The notes beneath the pieces are model-generated. The model had not been told where the DNA came from. It made no database searches and saw only the letters and a list, made by a program, of their open reading frames with translations. A program made the position numbers and the translations under genes. A stretch of 64,000 nt of DNA from Terrabacter sp. Root85. Its GTDB lineage: Bacteria; Actinomycetota; Actinomycetes; Actinomycetales; Dermatophilaceae. The number at the start of each line of letters is the position of its first letter. The first letter of the stretch is position 1. Shown here piece after piece: positions 1 through 7,993 of the stretch. Location: assembly GCF_001429185.1 (NCBI RefSeq), contig NZ_LMIW01000012.1:214533-278532 (forward strand). The letters run 5' to 3'.

Positions 1-2697
1 CCAGCCCATGGTGCGCGGGTCGGGGGGCAGCCGCGGGTTGAGCAGGTGCGCGACGAGGGCGGTCCACCCGGTCTGGTGCGTCGCGCCGAGGCCCTCGCCG
101 GTGTCGCCGTCGAAGTACTCCGAGAACGTCGGGTGCGCTGACCACAGCGGGTCCGGCGAGGACTCGATGCGTTTGCCGTCGGAGGGGCGGCGGCCGTCGA
201 CGGGGCGGAAGAGCGCCGTCAGGCCGCCGTCGATGACGTCGGCCGCCTCGTCGAGCGTGCGCCAGTCGCCCGAGCCGGTCGGGATCTCGATCCGGAAGTC
301 GTCGCCGAAGTAGCGGCCGTAGGTGCGCAGCTTGTCCGCGAGCAGCACGTTCGTGGGGAACCAGACCGGCCCGCGCCAGTTGGAGTTGCCGCCGAACATG
401 CCGGTGCGCGACTCGCCCGGCTCGTACTCGATCGAGACGGTCTCGCTGCCGAGCGTCGCCGTCACGGCCTGGCGCGTCGCGGCGGACAGCGACCGGATCC
501 CGTAGGGGGACAAGAACTCCTCCGAGTCGAACATCCGCTCGAGGATGCGGCGCAGGCGCTTCGGCGGCACGAGCGTGAGCAGCATCTTGCCGTCCTCGCG
601 GGCGAGCATCGGCTTGACGAGCTCGGGCCGGCGCTGCTGGAGCCACTGGAAGCGGCTCGTCACGTCGGGGCACTCGTCGACGACCCACGAGGGGATCTCC
701 GTCGCACCGAGGATCGGCAGCAGGCCGACCATCGAGCGCACCCGCATGTGCGGCGCGCGCCCGTCGGGCTGCACGAGGACGTCGTAGTAGAAGCCGTCCT
801 CCTCGTGCCACAGCGACTTGTCGCTGGACCCGAAGTGCCGCATCGCCTGGGCGATCGAGAGGAAGTGCTCGAGGAACTTCGTCGCGACGTCGTCCCACGC
901 CTTGTCGGTGCGCGCGAGCTCGAGGGCGATCTTGAGCATCTGCTGGCAGTAGAAGGCCATCCAGCTCGTCGCGTCGGACTGCTCGAGGCGGAAGCCCGGC
1001 GGCAGGGGAGCGGAGCGGTTGAACAGGCCGATGTTGTCCATCCCGAGGAAGCCGCCCTCGAAGAGGTTGGAACCGTTGGCGTCCTTGCGGTTGACCCACC
1101 ACGCGAAGTTGAGCAGCAGCTTGGTGAAGACGCGGACGAGGAACTCGCGGTCCCGGTAGCCGTCGATGCGGTAGACGTGCCAGGCCGCCCACGCGTGGAC
1201 CGGCGGGTTGACGTCGCCGAACTCCCACTCGTACGCCGGGAGCTGGCCGTTCGGGTGCATGGCCCACTCGCGGCACATGAGGAGCAGCTGCTCCTTGGCG
1301 AACTCCGGGTCGACGTGGGCGAGCGGGATCGTGTGGAACGCGAGGTCCCACGCCGCGAACCACGGGTACTCCCACTCGTCGGGCATCGAGATGATGTCGG
1401 CGAGGGCGAGGTGCTTCCAGTGCTCGTTGCGGCCCTTCCTGCGCGACTCGGCCACCGCCGGGCCGACGGGGTCGCCGTCGACCCACTGGCGCACGTCGTA
1501 GCGGTAGAGCTGCTTGCCCCAGAGGAGGCCGGCGTACGCCCGGCGCGCGACGTGGCGGTCGGCCTCGTCGAGAGAGGCGTCGATGACGTGCCCGTAGAAC
1601 TCGTCGGCCTCGGCCGACCGGGAGCCGAGCACCTCCTCGAACGGCTCGCCGAACCACTCGATCCCGGGGTCGCCGGTCGCGAGGCGCAGGTCGACCGTGA
1701 CGGTCTCACCCGGCTCGACGGCGTCGAACCGGTACCAGAACGAGCACTTGCTGCCGTAGCCGCCGGGGTTGACGGCCTGGGTGCGGCCGTGGACGACCCG
1801 CTCGTTGATCGAGTCCTTCGGGTAGAGCGACTGGTTCGCGAGCGCCCGGTCGCCGAAGACGTGCCGGGCGTTCGTCTCGTTGTCGCAGAAGAGCGTCGTG
1901 GGGGAGCCGGACGCCGCAAGGACGTAGCGGCCGAGGAAGCCGTGCGTCACCTCGGCGGCGCGGTAGCCACGCGTCGGGCGACCGTTGCGGCGGATCTCGC
2001 GCAGCTCGGTGACGCGGTCGTCGACGCCCCAGGACCAGGTGTTGCGCAGCCAGATCGTCGGCAGCACGTGGAGCGGCGCGGCAGCCGGCCCGTGGTTGGT
2101 CGCCGAGATCCGGATGCACATGTCGTCGGGCCCGGCCTTGGCATACGTCATCGTGACGTCGAAGAACTCGTGGTCGTCGAGGATGCCCGTGTCGCCGAGC
2201 TCGAACTCCCTTTCGTCGCGGGTGCGCTCGCGGTTCTCGCGCCGCAGCTGCTCGTAGGGGAACTCGGCCTGCGGGTAGCGGTAGAGCCACTGCATCCACG
2301 AGTGCGTCGGGGTGCCGTCGAGGGCCCACCAGTACTCCTTGGCGTCCTCGCCGTGGTTGCCCTCCTCGTTCGTCAGGCCGAAGAGGCGCTCCTTGAGGAT
2401 CGGGTCCTTGCCGTTCCACAGGGCGACGGAGAAGTTGAGGAAGCCGAAGCGGTCGCTGATGCCTCCGAGCCCGTCCTCGCCCCAGCGGTAGGCGCGCGAC
2501 ACGGCCTGGTCGAAGGGGAACTCCGACCACGCCTTGCCCTCGGCCGAGTAGTCCTCGCGGACCGTGCCCCACTGCCGGCCGGAGAGGTAGGGGCCCCAGA
2601 GGCGCCACGGGGCGTCGTGGCCGGGGGAGTCGATGAGCCGCGCGTGCTCCGCACTGAGCGGTTCACCCGGGGGCAGGGGGCTGTTCATGGGGAACAT
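1..2697 (-). CDS. GH63 / MGH1-like glucosidase, C-terminus off the window
   Basis: A glycoside hydrolase of the large (alpha/alpha)6-barrel group that actinomycete genomes label glucosidase or mannosylglycerate-hydrolase-like; it probably hydrolyses an alpha-glucoside in the cytoplasm, as no signal peptide is seen. About 899 residues are visible. The N-terminus reads MFPMNSPLPPGEPLSAEHAR and is followed by WRLWGPYLSGRQWG, typical of this family. The barrel carries PWFAAWDLAFHTIPLAH near residue 445, whose WD is the likely general-acid region, and a late WRGPVWFPTNVLLADK block. The start is 2697 or, nine bases later, 2688; neither has a strong Shine-Dalgarno. It lies 36 nt downstream of the HxlR regulator and may be cotranscribed. 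Family is fairly sure, substrate is not. Confidence 0.8.
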   Translation of the reverse strand, partial: MFPMNSPLPPGEPLSAEHARLIDSPGHDAPWRLWGPYLSGRQWGTVREDYSAEGKAWSEFPFDQAVSRAYRWGEDGLGGISDRFGFLNFSVALWNGKDPILKERLFGLTNEEGNHGEDAKEYWWALDGTPTHSWMQWLYRYPQAEFPYEQLRRENRERTRDEREFELGDTGILDDHEFFDVTMTYAKAGPDDMCIRISATNHGPAAAPLHVLPTIWLRNTWSWGVDDRVTELREIRRNGRPTRGYRAAEVTHGFLGRYVLAASGSPTTLFCDNETNARHVFGDRALANQSLYPKDSINERVVHGRTQAVNPGGYGSKCSFWYRFDAVEPGETVTVDLRLATGDPGIEWFGEPFEEVLGSRSAEADEFYGHVIDASLDEADRHVARRAYAGLLWGKQLYRYDVRQWVDGDPVGPAVAESRRKGRNEHWKHLALADIISMPDEWEYPWFAAWDLAFHTIPLAHVDPEFAKEQLLLMCREWAMHPNGQLPAYEWEFGDVNPPVHAWAAWHVYRIDGYRDREFLVRVFTKLLLNFAWWVNRKDANGSNLFEGGFLGMDNIGLFNRSAPLPPGFRLEQSDATSWMAFYCQQMLKIALELARTDKAWDDVATKFLEHFLSIAQAMRHFGSSDKSLWHEEDGFYYDVLVQPDGRAPHMRVRSMVGLLPILGATEIPSWVVDECPDVTSRFQWLQQRRPELVKPMLAREDGKMLLTLVPPKRLRRILERMFDSEEFLSPYGIRSLSAATRQAVTATLGSETVSIEYEPGESRTGMFGGNSNWRGPVWFPTNVLLADKLRTYGRYFGDDFRIEIPTGSGDWRTLDEAADVIDGGLTALFRPVDGRRPSDGKRIESSPDPLWSAHPTFSEYFDGDTGEGLGATHQTGWTALVAHLLNPRLPPDPRTMGW

Positions 2698-2733
2698 CGT
2701 GCTGCATCGATGTGTCTCCCGCGTTACGCCCCC

Positions 2734-3249
2734 TCACTCGCGCAGCGGCGCCAGCAGGCGGTGGGGCTCCCGGAGCCTCGCGGACAGCGGGTTGGCGGGC
2801 GGGTCCGTGCCGGCTCCCGGTCCGGGCCGGGTCTCGAGCTCGGCCGCGGGTGGTGTCGTTCCGCAGACGGGGCAGCGACCGAACACGTCGACGTCGGCGT
2901 CGCAGGGCACGTGGCGGAAGAGCCGCCGCGGCCCCCGCGTGGACGTCGTGGCGTCCCCCCAGCGCATGAGGGCGTGGACGGCCGGCCAGAGCGCCTCGCC
3001 GGAGGGGGTGAGGACGTATGCGTCGTGTCCGCCGTGCATCCGGCGCTCGAGGACGCCGGCCTCGACGAGCGATCCGAGCCGTTGGCTGAGGACCGCCTTG
3101 GAGATGTCGAGGCGGCGCCGGAAGTCGCTGAAACGGGTGACGCCGAGGAAGGCGTCGCGCACGAGCAGCAGCGACCACCGCTCGCCGACGACCTCGAGTG
3201 CCTTGGCGAGCGAGCAGTCCTGTCCGCTGTAGTCCGTCCCGAGTGCCAT
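2734..3249 (-). CDS. HxlR-family transcriptional regulator with C-terminal Cys cluster
   Basis: A winged-helix DNA-binding repressor or activator of 171 residues. Residues 10-105 form the HxlR domain: CSLAKALEVVGERWSLLLVR and then FSDFRRRLDISKAVLSQRL, the recognition region. HxlR proteins are usually about 110-130 residues. The extra 60 here include CDADVDVFGRCPVCG, a C-x10-C-x2-C pattern that could bind zinc. The gene is divergent from the MFS pump at 3307, with a 21-bp palindrome between them, so it very likely controls that pump and itself. ATG 3249 is chosen because TACCTT lies 6 nt upstream, giving a leaderless transcript. Confidence 0.9.
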   Translation of the reverse strand: MALGTDYSGQDCSLAKALEVVGERWSLLLVRDAFLGVTRFSDFRRRLDISKAVLSQRLGSLVEAGVLERRMHGGHDAYVLTPSGEALWPAVHALMRWGDATTSTRGPRRLFRHVPCDADVDVFGRCPVCGTTPPAAELETRPGPGAGTDPPANPLSARLREPHRLLAPLRE

Positions 3250-3255
3250 GGAATG

Positions 3256-3261
3256 AAGGTA
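3256..3261 (-). promoter_or_regulatory. -10 box of the HxlR gene
   Basis: TACCTT on the minus strand ends 6 nt before ATG 3249. The palindromic operator lies immediately upstream, over the expected -35 to -10 spacer. Confidence 0.55.
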
Positions 3262-3265
3262 CGCC

Positions 3266-3286
3266 TTGGTCTGTTCAACAGACCAA
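3266..3286. promoter_or_regulatory. Probable HxlR operator, 21-bp palindrome
   Basis: Arms TTGGTCTGTT and AACAGACCAA are perfect reverse complements around a single C at 3276. The site fills the middle of the 57-bp gap between the divergent HxlR and MFS genes, where a regulator could control both promoters. The sequence is direct; assignment to HxlR is inference from position. Confidence 0.75.
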
Positions 3287-3306
3287 TCGAGACCATGGAG
3301 GACGTC

Positions 3307-4788
3307 ATGAGCCGCATCCGGCAGGCAGCACCCGATACGACGACGCGCGGGGCGACCGCGCCCCGAACCGGAGAGCAGGCCCGGCGGGCGCTCGCCGTGG
3401 CCGCGGTGGGCACCGTCCTGGCCCTCGTCGCCTTCACGGCCCCTCTGGCCACGGTCGGTTCGGTCACCGCGGCGCTCGGGTCGGACGTCGCCGGACGCAC
3501 GTGGATCCTCAGCTCGATGGGCATCGGGCTCGGGGCGGCACTGCTGACGACAGGGACCCTGGCCGACGACCGCGGTCGGCGTCGCGTCCTCGTGGGTGGC
3601 CTGGTCGTCCTTGCCGCATCGAGCCTCGCCGCCGCTCTCGCCGGAGGCACGCTCGTGTTCGTCCTCGCCCGGGTCGGCCAGGGCATCGGCGCCGCGGCGG
3701 TCATCGCGGCGAGCCTGGGCCTCGTCGCCCACTGGTTCGAGCCCGGGGCGGCCCGGGCGGCCGCGAGCGGGGTGTGGGGTGCGAGTGTCGGAGGCGGCAT
3801 CGCCCTCGGCCCGCTCGTCGCGAGCGCCTTCGACCGCTGGGCGTCGTGGCGCGACACGTACGTCGTCCTCGCCGTGGCGGCGCTCGGCCTGGCCGCAGTC
3901 GCACGACGCCGGCTGGACGAGACCCGGTCGCACGAACGTCGACCGCTCGACGCGTGGGGCGCGACGCTGCTCGCCGTTGCGACCACGGGCTTCCTCGCGG
4001 CGCTCGTCGAAGGGCGCAACGGGTGGGGCCGGCCGGAGGTCCTCGTCCTGCTCGGTCTCGGCGCGGCCTCGGCTGCCGCGTTCGTGGTGGCCGAGCGGCG
4101 CACGTCCTTCCCGATGGTCGACCCGTCCCTCTTCCGTGACGGCCGGTTCGTCGCCGCGAGCGCGGCTGCGCTCGCGACCGGTGCCGGCGCGATCGGCCTG
4201 CTGTCGTTCCTCCCCGGATTCCTCGCGCTGGCTCTCGGTCTGCCCCCGACGACCTCCGCCGTCCTCTTCCTCGCCTGGTCCGGGACGAGCGTCGTGTTCG
4301 CCCTCGTGGCCCGGCGGCTGCCGGCCGGGTGGTCCGGCAGGGCGCAGCTGGCGGGTGGGCTGGTCGTCGTGGCCGCAGGTCAGCTCGCGCTGTCGGGGAT
4401 CACGCCCGGGTCCTCCTGGGCCCGGTTCCTGCCCGGGCTGCTCGTCGCCGGGGTGGGTAGTGGGGTCCTCAACGCCGCTCTCGGGCGTGAGGCCGTCGCG
4501 AGCGTGCCGCCGGGGCGGGGCGGGATGGGTAGCGGCGCGAACAACACGGCCCGCTACCTCGGCTCGTCCATCGGGGTCACGGTGGTCGCCGTCGTCGTCG
4601 CGGCGCACGCGGGGACCGGCTCGGGGGCGTCGGGGCTCGTGGCCGGTTGGAACGTCGCGGCCTGGGTGACCGCCGGCATCTCGCTCGCCGGGGCCGTCGT
4701 CGTGGGGGCCACGACGGTGACGGATGGACGACGGGCGGACGCGGACGCGGACGCCGTCGCGGACGCCGTCGCCGACTCGACCCACTGA
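3307..4788 (+). CDS. MFS efflux transporter, 14-span DHA2-like
   Basis: A proton-driven drug or metabolite exporter of 493 residues in the membrane. About 14 hydrophobic spans are visible, as in QacA/EmrB-type pumps. The signature loop between spans 2 and 3 reads GTLADDRGRRRVLVGG near residues 82-97, and RVGQGIGAAAVIAASLG follows. The C-terminus ends in an odd DADADADAVADAVAD run encoded by a GCGGAC-type hexanucleotide repeat at 4735-4776. ATG 3307 is preceded by GGAGG at 7-nt spacing; an in-frame ATG at 3295 lacks this. It is divergent from the HxlR gene across a palindrome, which is the common regulator-pump layout. Substrate is unknown. Confidence 0.88.
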   Translation: MSRIRQAAPDTTTRGATAPRTGEQARRALAVAAVGTVLALVAFTAPLATVGSVTAALGSDVAGRTWILSSMGIGLGAALLTTGTLADDRGRRRVLVGGLVVLAASSLAAALAGGTLVFVLARVGQGIGAAAVIAASLGLVAHWFEPGAARAAASGVWGASVGGGIALGPLVASAFDRWASWRDTYVVLAVAALGLAAVARRRLDETRSHERRPLDAWGATLLAVATTGFLAALVEGRNGWGRPEVLVLLGLGAASAAAFVVAERRTSFPMVDPSLFRDGRFVAASAAALATGAGAIGLLSFLPGFLALALGLPPTTSAVLFLAWSGTSVVFALVARRLPAGWSGRAQLAGGLVVVAAGQLALSGITPGSSWARFLPGLLVAGVGSGVLNAALGREAVASVPPGRGGMGSGANNTARYLGSSIGVTVVAVVVAAHAGTGSGASGLVAGWNVAAWVTAGISLAGAVVVGATTVTDGRRADADADAVADAVADSTH

Positions 4789-4792
4789 CCGC

Positions 4793-4823
4793 TTGACCTT
4801 CGACCCGGTCGAGGGCCCAGTCT
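4793..4823 (+). promoter_or_regulatory. MerR-type promoter with 19-bp spacer and dyad
   Basis: The -35 TTGACC (4793-4798) and -10 CAGTCT (4818-4823) are 19 bp apart, the long spacer typical of MerR-controlled promoters. The spacer holds the dyad CCTTCGACC / GGTCGAGGG at 4797-4815, with one mismatch. Transcription would start at about ATG 4831, so the gene is probably leaderless and autoregulated. Confidence 0.7.
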
Positions 4824-4830
4824 TCTCGTC

Positions 4831-6003
4831 ATGCCCGCCGAGCCCGAGCCCGCTGCCGTCGACGACCGCCTCCTGACGATCGGGGAGGTCGCCCGTCGGA
4901 GTGGCCTCACCGCCAGCGCGCTGCGCTTCTACGACCGAGAGGGCGTCCTCGTCCCGGCCGACGTGGACGCCCTGACGGGCTACCGGAGGTATGCCGTCGC
5001 GCAGGTGCGCGCCGCCCGTCTCCTCGCGTCGCTGCGCCGGGTCGGTATGCCGCTCGCCGAGGTCGCGCTCGTGCTCGACGAGGACGCGCGGGGTGCGTCC
5101 GGAGCCGCCGCGGACGTCGTCGCCGCCCACGAGCAGCGCCTGGTCGACGGGTTGGCGGATGCCCGGCGCGAGATCGTGCGCACCCTGGCCCTCCTCGCCG
5201 AGCGCGACCACGCGGGCTCGGAGGCCTGTCGGGTCACGGTCCGTGCCGGTGATCTCGCCGCGGCCCTGGGCGCGGTCCGGTTCGCCGTGGCGCCGGGGGA
5301 GCCGGTGGCGGGCGCCCCCGACGGGGTGGACCTGCGCGTCCTGACGGGGATCCTCGTCGAGGTGTGCGGCGCCGAGGTGCGGTGCGTCGCCACCGACCGC
5401 TACCGCCTCGCCGTCGGGTGGGCTCCCGTCGTCCTCCCACCGACGGCCTCGCCGGACCACCCGGTGTCCGCCGTCGTCCCGCTCGGCTGGGCCGACCGGG
5501 TCGCCGAGAGGTGCGGCCGCATCGACGCGGACGCCGTGGTCGAGCTCGACGTGCGCCCGGGGCGGGTGGGTGCGCTCGTCGACGGTGAGCTGGCCGCGAC
5601 CCCGGTGGTCGCCGGCTCGTTCCCCGACTACCGCAGCATCGTGGCCACCGACCCGGGTCGGGATGCCGTCGACGCCGACGGCCTGCAGGCTCGCTTGCCG
5701 GTGGAGGCGCAGACGGTCGGCCTCGTCGTGCGTGACGGCTCGGTCCACGTGGCCGAGCCGCATGGCGTCGGTGCCGGTGACGCAGCCGTCTTCGTCGACC
5801 CCGAGTTCCTCCACGAGGCGCTCGCCGTCGCGGGCGCCCGGCCGACGCTCGTGCTCGACGGTCCGCACCGCCCCCTGGCGATCCGCGGTGACGGGGCGGG
5901 CTTCTCCGTCCTCATGCCCGTCGCGCCCCTGGTTCGAGGTGATGGCGTCACCGACGTGCCTGACGCGATCACCTCGAACGGAGAGGGTGCCGACCCGGCA
6001 TGA
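4831..6003 (+). CDS. MerR regulator fused to a DNA polymerase III beta-clamp-like domain
   Basis: A 390-residue fusion. Residues 15-42 are a MerR helix-turn-helix (LTIGEVARRSGLTASALRFY) followed by GYRRY and a coiled segment to about residue 125. From about residue 133 to 365 the sequence resembles domains 2-3 of the sliding clamp DnaN: a GILVEVCGAEVRCVATDRYR block near 170-190, GSFPDYRSIV near 262, and FSVLMPVAP near 358. No classical MerR effector domain is present. The dyad in the promoter argues for autoregulation. The stop overlaps the next start (ATGA at 6000). Whether the clamp-like part binds DNA, polymerase-type peptides or a ligand is unknown; I recall such fusions in actinomycete genomes but no assigned function. 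Confidence 0.8.
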   Translation: MPAEPEPAAVDDRLLTIGEVARRSGLTASALRFYDREGVLVPADVDALTGYRRYAVAQVRAARLLASLRRVGMPLAEVALVLDEDARGASGAAADVVAAHEQRLVDGLADARREIVRTLALLAERDHAGSEACRVTVRAGDLAAALGAVRFAVAPGEPVAGAPDGVDLRVLTGILVEVCGAEVRCVATDRYRLAVGWAPVVLPPTASPDHPVSAVVPLGWADRVAERCGRIDADAVVELDVRPGRVGALVDGELAATPVVAGSFPDYRSIVATDPGRDAVDADGLQARLPVEAQTVGLVVRDGSVHVAEPHGVGAGDAAVFVDPEFLHEALAVAGARPTLVLDGPHRPLAIRGDGAGFSVLMPVAPLVRGDGVTDVPDAITSNGEGADPA

Positions 6004-6320
6004 GCGTCCTCGTCCACCTGTGCCGCGGCTGCGGCCACCAGCAGGCGTGGCATGAGTCCGGGAACGGCGGCTACACGCCGTGCCGGTGCTGCCGGACCGG
6101 TTCGGCCGACCCCGACCCGACCCCGACGCTGCTGCCGACCGTGACCTCGCCCGGCGGCATACGCGAGCAGCTCTGGGAGCCCGGCACCCAGCGGAACGTC
6201 GGCACGATGCACGCCTCCCGCACGTGCGGGTGCGCGGCCTGCCACGAGGTCGCCGCACGGATAACGCGTCGAGAGCACCCCTTCGCGGCTCCTAGACTGG
6301 AGGGGTTGTCCGGCCGCTGA
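6000..6320 (+). CDS. Small Cys-rich probable zinc protein coupled to the MerR-clamp gene
   Basis: A 106-residue protein of unknown function. It has three cysteine groups: CRGCG near residue 8, CRCC near 28, and CGCAACH near 76, a pattern that suggests one or two zinc sites. No membrane segment or signal is seen. ATG 6000 overlaps the stop of the MerR-clamp gene by 4 nt, so translation is probably coupled and the two may work together. The 3' end contains TAGACT (6293-6298), a likely promoter for the ABC-F gene. The reading frame has good high-GC codon use; reality as a gene is likely but not certain. Confidence 0.65.
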   Translation: MSVLVHLCRGCGHQQAWHESGNGGYTPCRCCRTGSADPDPTPTLLPTVTSPGGIREQLWEPGTQRNVGTMHASRTCGCAACHEVAARITRREHPFAAPRLEGLSGR

Positions 6321-6349
6321 CGTAGTGCGGCACCGATAGGAGGAATGCC

Positions 6350-7948
6350 GTGATCGTCGCCACCGGGATCGAGCTGCGCGCTGGGGCGCGCCTGCTCGTC
6401 GAGGACGCCAGCTTCAGGATCGACGCGGGCGACCGCATCGGCCTCGTCGGACGCAACGGTGCCGGCAAGACCACCCTGACCAAGGTGCTCGCCGGGGAGG
6501 GCCAGCCGGCCGCGGGCACGGTGACCCGCACGGGCGCCGTCGGCTACCTGCCGCAGGACCCCCGCACCGGCGACCTCGACATGCTCGCCCGCGACCGCAT
6601 CCTCTCCGCCCGCGGCCTGGACGCCATCGTGCGCCAGCGGTCCGAGGCCGAGGCGCGGATGGGCAGTGACGACGAGAAGGTTCGCGACAAGGCGATGCGG
6701 GCCTACACCCGGCTCGAGGTGGAGTTCGAGGCCCAGGGCGGGTATGCCGCCGAGTCCGAGGCCGCGTCCATCGCCAGCGCCCTCAACCTCGAGGAGCGGA
6801 TCCTCGGCCAACCGCTCGGAACCCTCTCGGGTGGCCAGCGTCGCCGCGTCGAGCTGTCGCGGATCCTCTTCTCCGGCAACGAGACCCTGCTCCTCGACGA
6901 GCCGACCAACCACCTCGACGCCGACTCGATCATCTGGCTGAGGGAGTATCTCCGCGCCTACAAGGGCGGGCTCATCATCATCAGCCACGACGCCGAGATG
7001 CTCGACGCCGTCGTCAACAAGGTCTACCACCTCGACGCGAACCGCTCGGCCCTCGACGTCTACAACGTCAGCTGGAAGACCTACCTCCAGGCACGCGAGA
7101 CGGATGAGAAGCGCCGCCGCCGCGAGCTGCAGAACGCCCAGAAGAAGGCCGGCGCGCTCATGGCGCAGGCCGACAAGATGCGCGCCAAGGCCACCAAGGC
7201 GACGGCGGCCCAGAACATGGCCAAGCGCGCCGAACGACTCCTCGCCGGCGTCGAGGGCGAGCGGGTCCAGGACAAGGTGGCCAAGCTCCGCTTCCCCAAG
7301 CCGGCCGCCTGCGGCAAGACCCCCCTGCGCGCGTCGGGACTCTCCCGCTCGTACGGCTCGCTCGAGGTCTTCACCGACGTCGACCTCGCCATCGACCGCG
7401 GCAGCAAGGTCGTGGTGCTCGGCCTCAACGGTGCCGGCAAGACGACGCTGCTGCGGATGCTCGCCGGCGTCGACACCCCCGACACCGGCGAAGTCGAGCC
7501 CGGTCACGGGCTGCGCCTCGGCTACTACGCCCAGGAGCACGAGAACCTCGACGTCGGTCGCACGGTCCTCGAGAACATGAAGTCGGCGGCGCCCGAGCTC
7601 GGCGAGACCGAGGTGCGCAAGGTGCTCGGCTCCTTCCTCTTCTCGGGCGACGACGTCCACAAGCCCGCGGGCGTGCTCTCGGGCGGCGAGAAGACGCGCC
7701 TGTCGCTCGCCCTGCTCGTCGTCTCGGCGGCCAACGTGCTGCTCCTCGACGAGCCCACGAACAACCTCGACCCTGCCTCGCGGGCCGAGATCCTCGGGGC
7801 CCTGTCGACCTTCGAGGGTGCCGTCGTGCTCGTCACCCACGACGAAGGGGCCGTCGAGGCACTCGAGCCCGAGCGCATCCTGCTGCTGCCCGACGGCGTC
7901 GAGGACCTCTGGGGACCGGACTACCTCGACCTCATCTCGCTCGCCTGA
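6350..7948 (+). CDS. ABC-F family ATPase (ribosome-associated type)
   Basis: A soluble tandem ATPase of 532 residues. ABC-F proteins act at the ribosome, in translation-factor or antibiotic-protection roles, rather than in transport. Two cassettes are clear: Walker A GRNGAGKTT near 34-42 and GLNGAGKTT near 357; signatures LSGGQ near 157 and LSGGE near 442; Walker B LLLDEPTNHLD near 179 and LLLDEPTNNLD near 463. A charged linker (residues about 245-305, rich in Lys, Arg and Ala) joins them, and there are no membrane spans. GTG 6350 has AGGAGG 8 nt upstream. The length matches housekeeping actinobacterial members, so a resistance role should not be assumed. Confidence 0.92.
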   Translation: MIVATGIELRAGARLLVEDASFRIDAGDRIGLVGRNGAGKTTLTKVLAGEGQPAAGTVTRTGAVGYLPQDPRTGDLDMLARDRILSARGLDAIVRQRSEAEARMGSDDEKVRDKAMRAYTRLEVEFEAQGGYAAESEAASIASALNLEERILGQPLGTLSGGQRRRVELSRILFSGNETLLLDEPTNHLDADSIIWLREYLRAYKGGLIIISHDAEMLDAVVNKVYHLDANRSALDVYNVSWKTYLQARETDEKRRRRELQNAQKKAGALMAQADKMRAKATKATAAQNMAKRAERLLAGVEGERVQDKVAKLRFPKPAACGKTPLRASGLSRSYGSLEVFTDVDLAIDRGSKVVVLGLNGAGKTTLLRMLAGVDTPDTGEVEPGHGLRLGYYAQEHENLDVGRTVLENMKSAAPELGETEVRKVLGSFLFSGDDVHKPAGVLSGGEKTRLSLALLVVSAANVLLLDEPTNNLDPASRAEILGALSTFEGAVVLVTHDEGAVEALEPERILLLPDGVEDLWGPDYLDLISLA

Positions 7949-7981
7949 GCCTGTCGGCACCCGGCGCGGGGCGCCACTGGC

Positions 7982-7987
7982 TACGTT
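7982..7987 (+). promoter_or_regulatory. -10 box for the 7994 gene
   Basis: TACGTT, 6 nt before ATG 7994. Confidence 0.5.
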
Positions 7988-7993
7988 GGCGCC

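Noticed and set aside
748..4788. A very long plus-strand reading frame starting at 748
   Set aside because: The part before 3307 is antisense to the glucosidase and HxlR genes and reads as low-complexity Val/Glu/Arg; only the MFS part from 3307 is real.
2734..6258. A 1174-residue minus-strand frame
   Set aside because: It is antisense to the MFS and MerR genes for most of its length. Only the last 171 residues (from ATG 3249) are the HxlR protein.
6350..7948. An antibiotic-resistance ABC-F protein
   Set aside because: Nothing in the sequence or neighbours separates it from housekeeping ABC-F factors.
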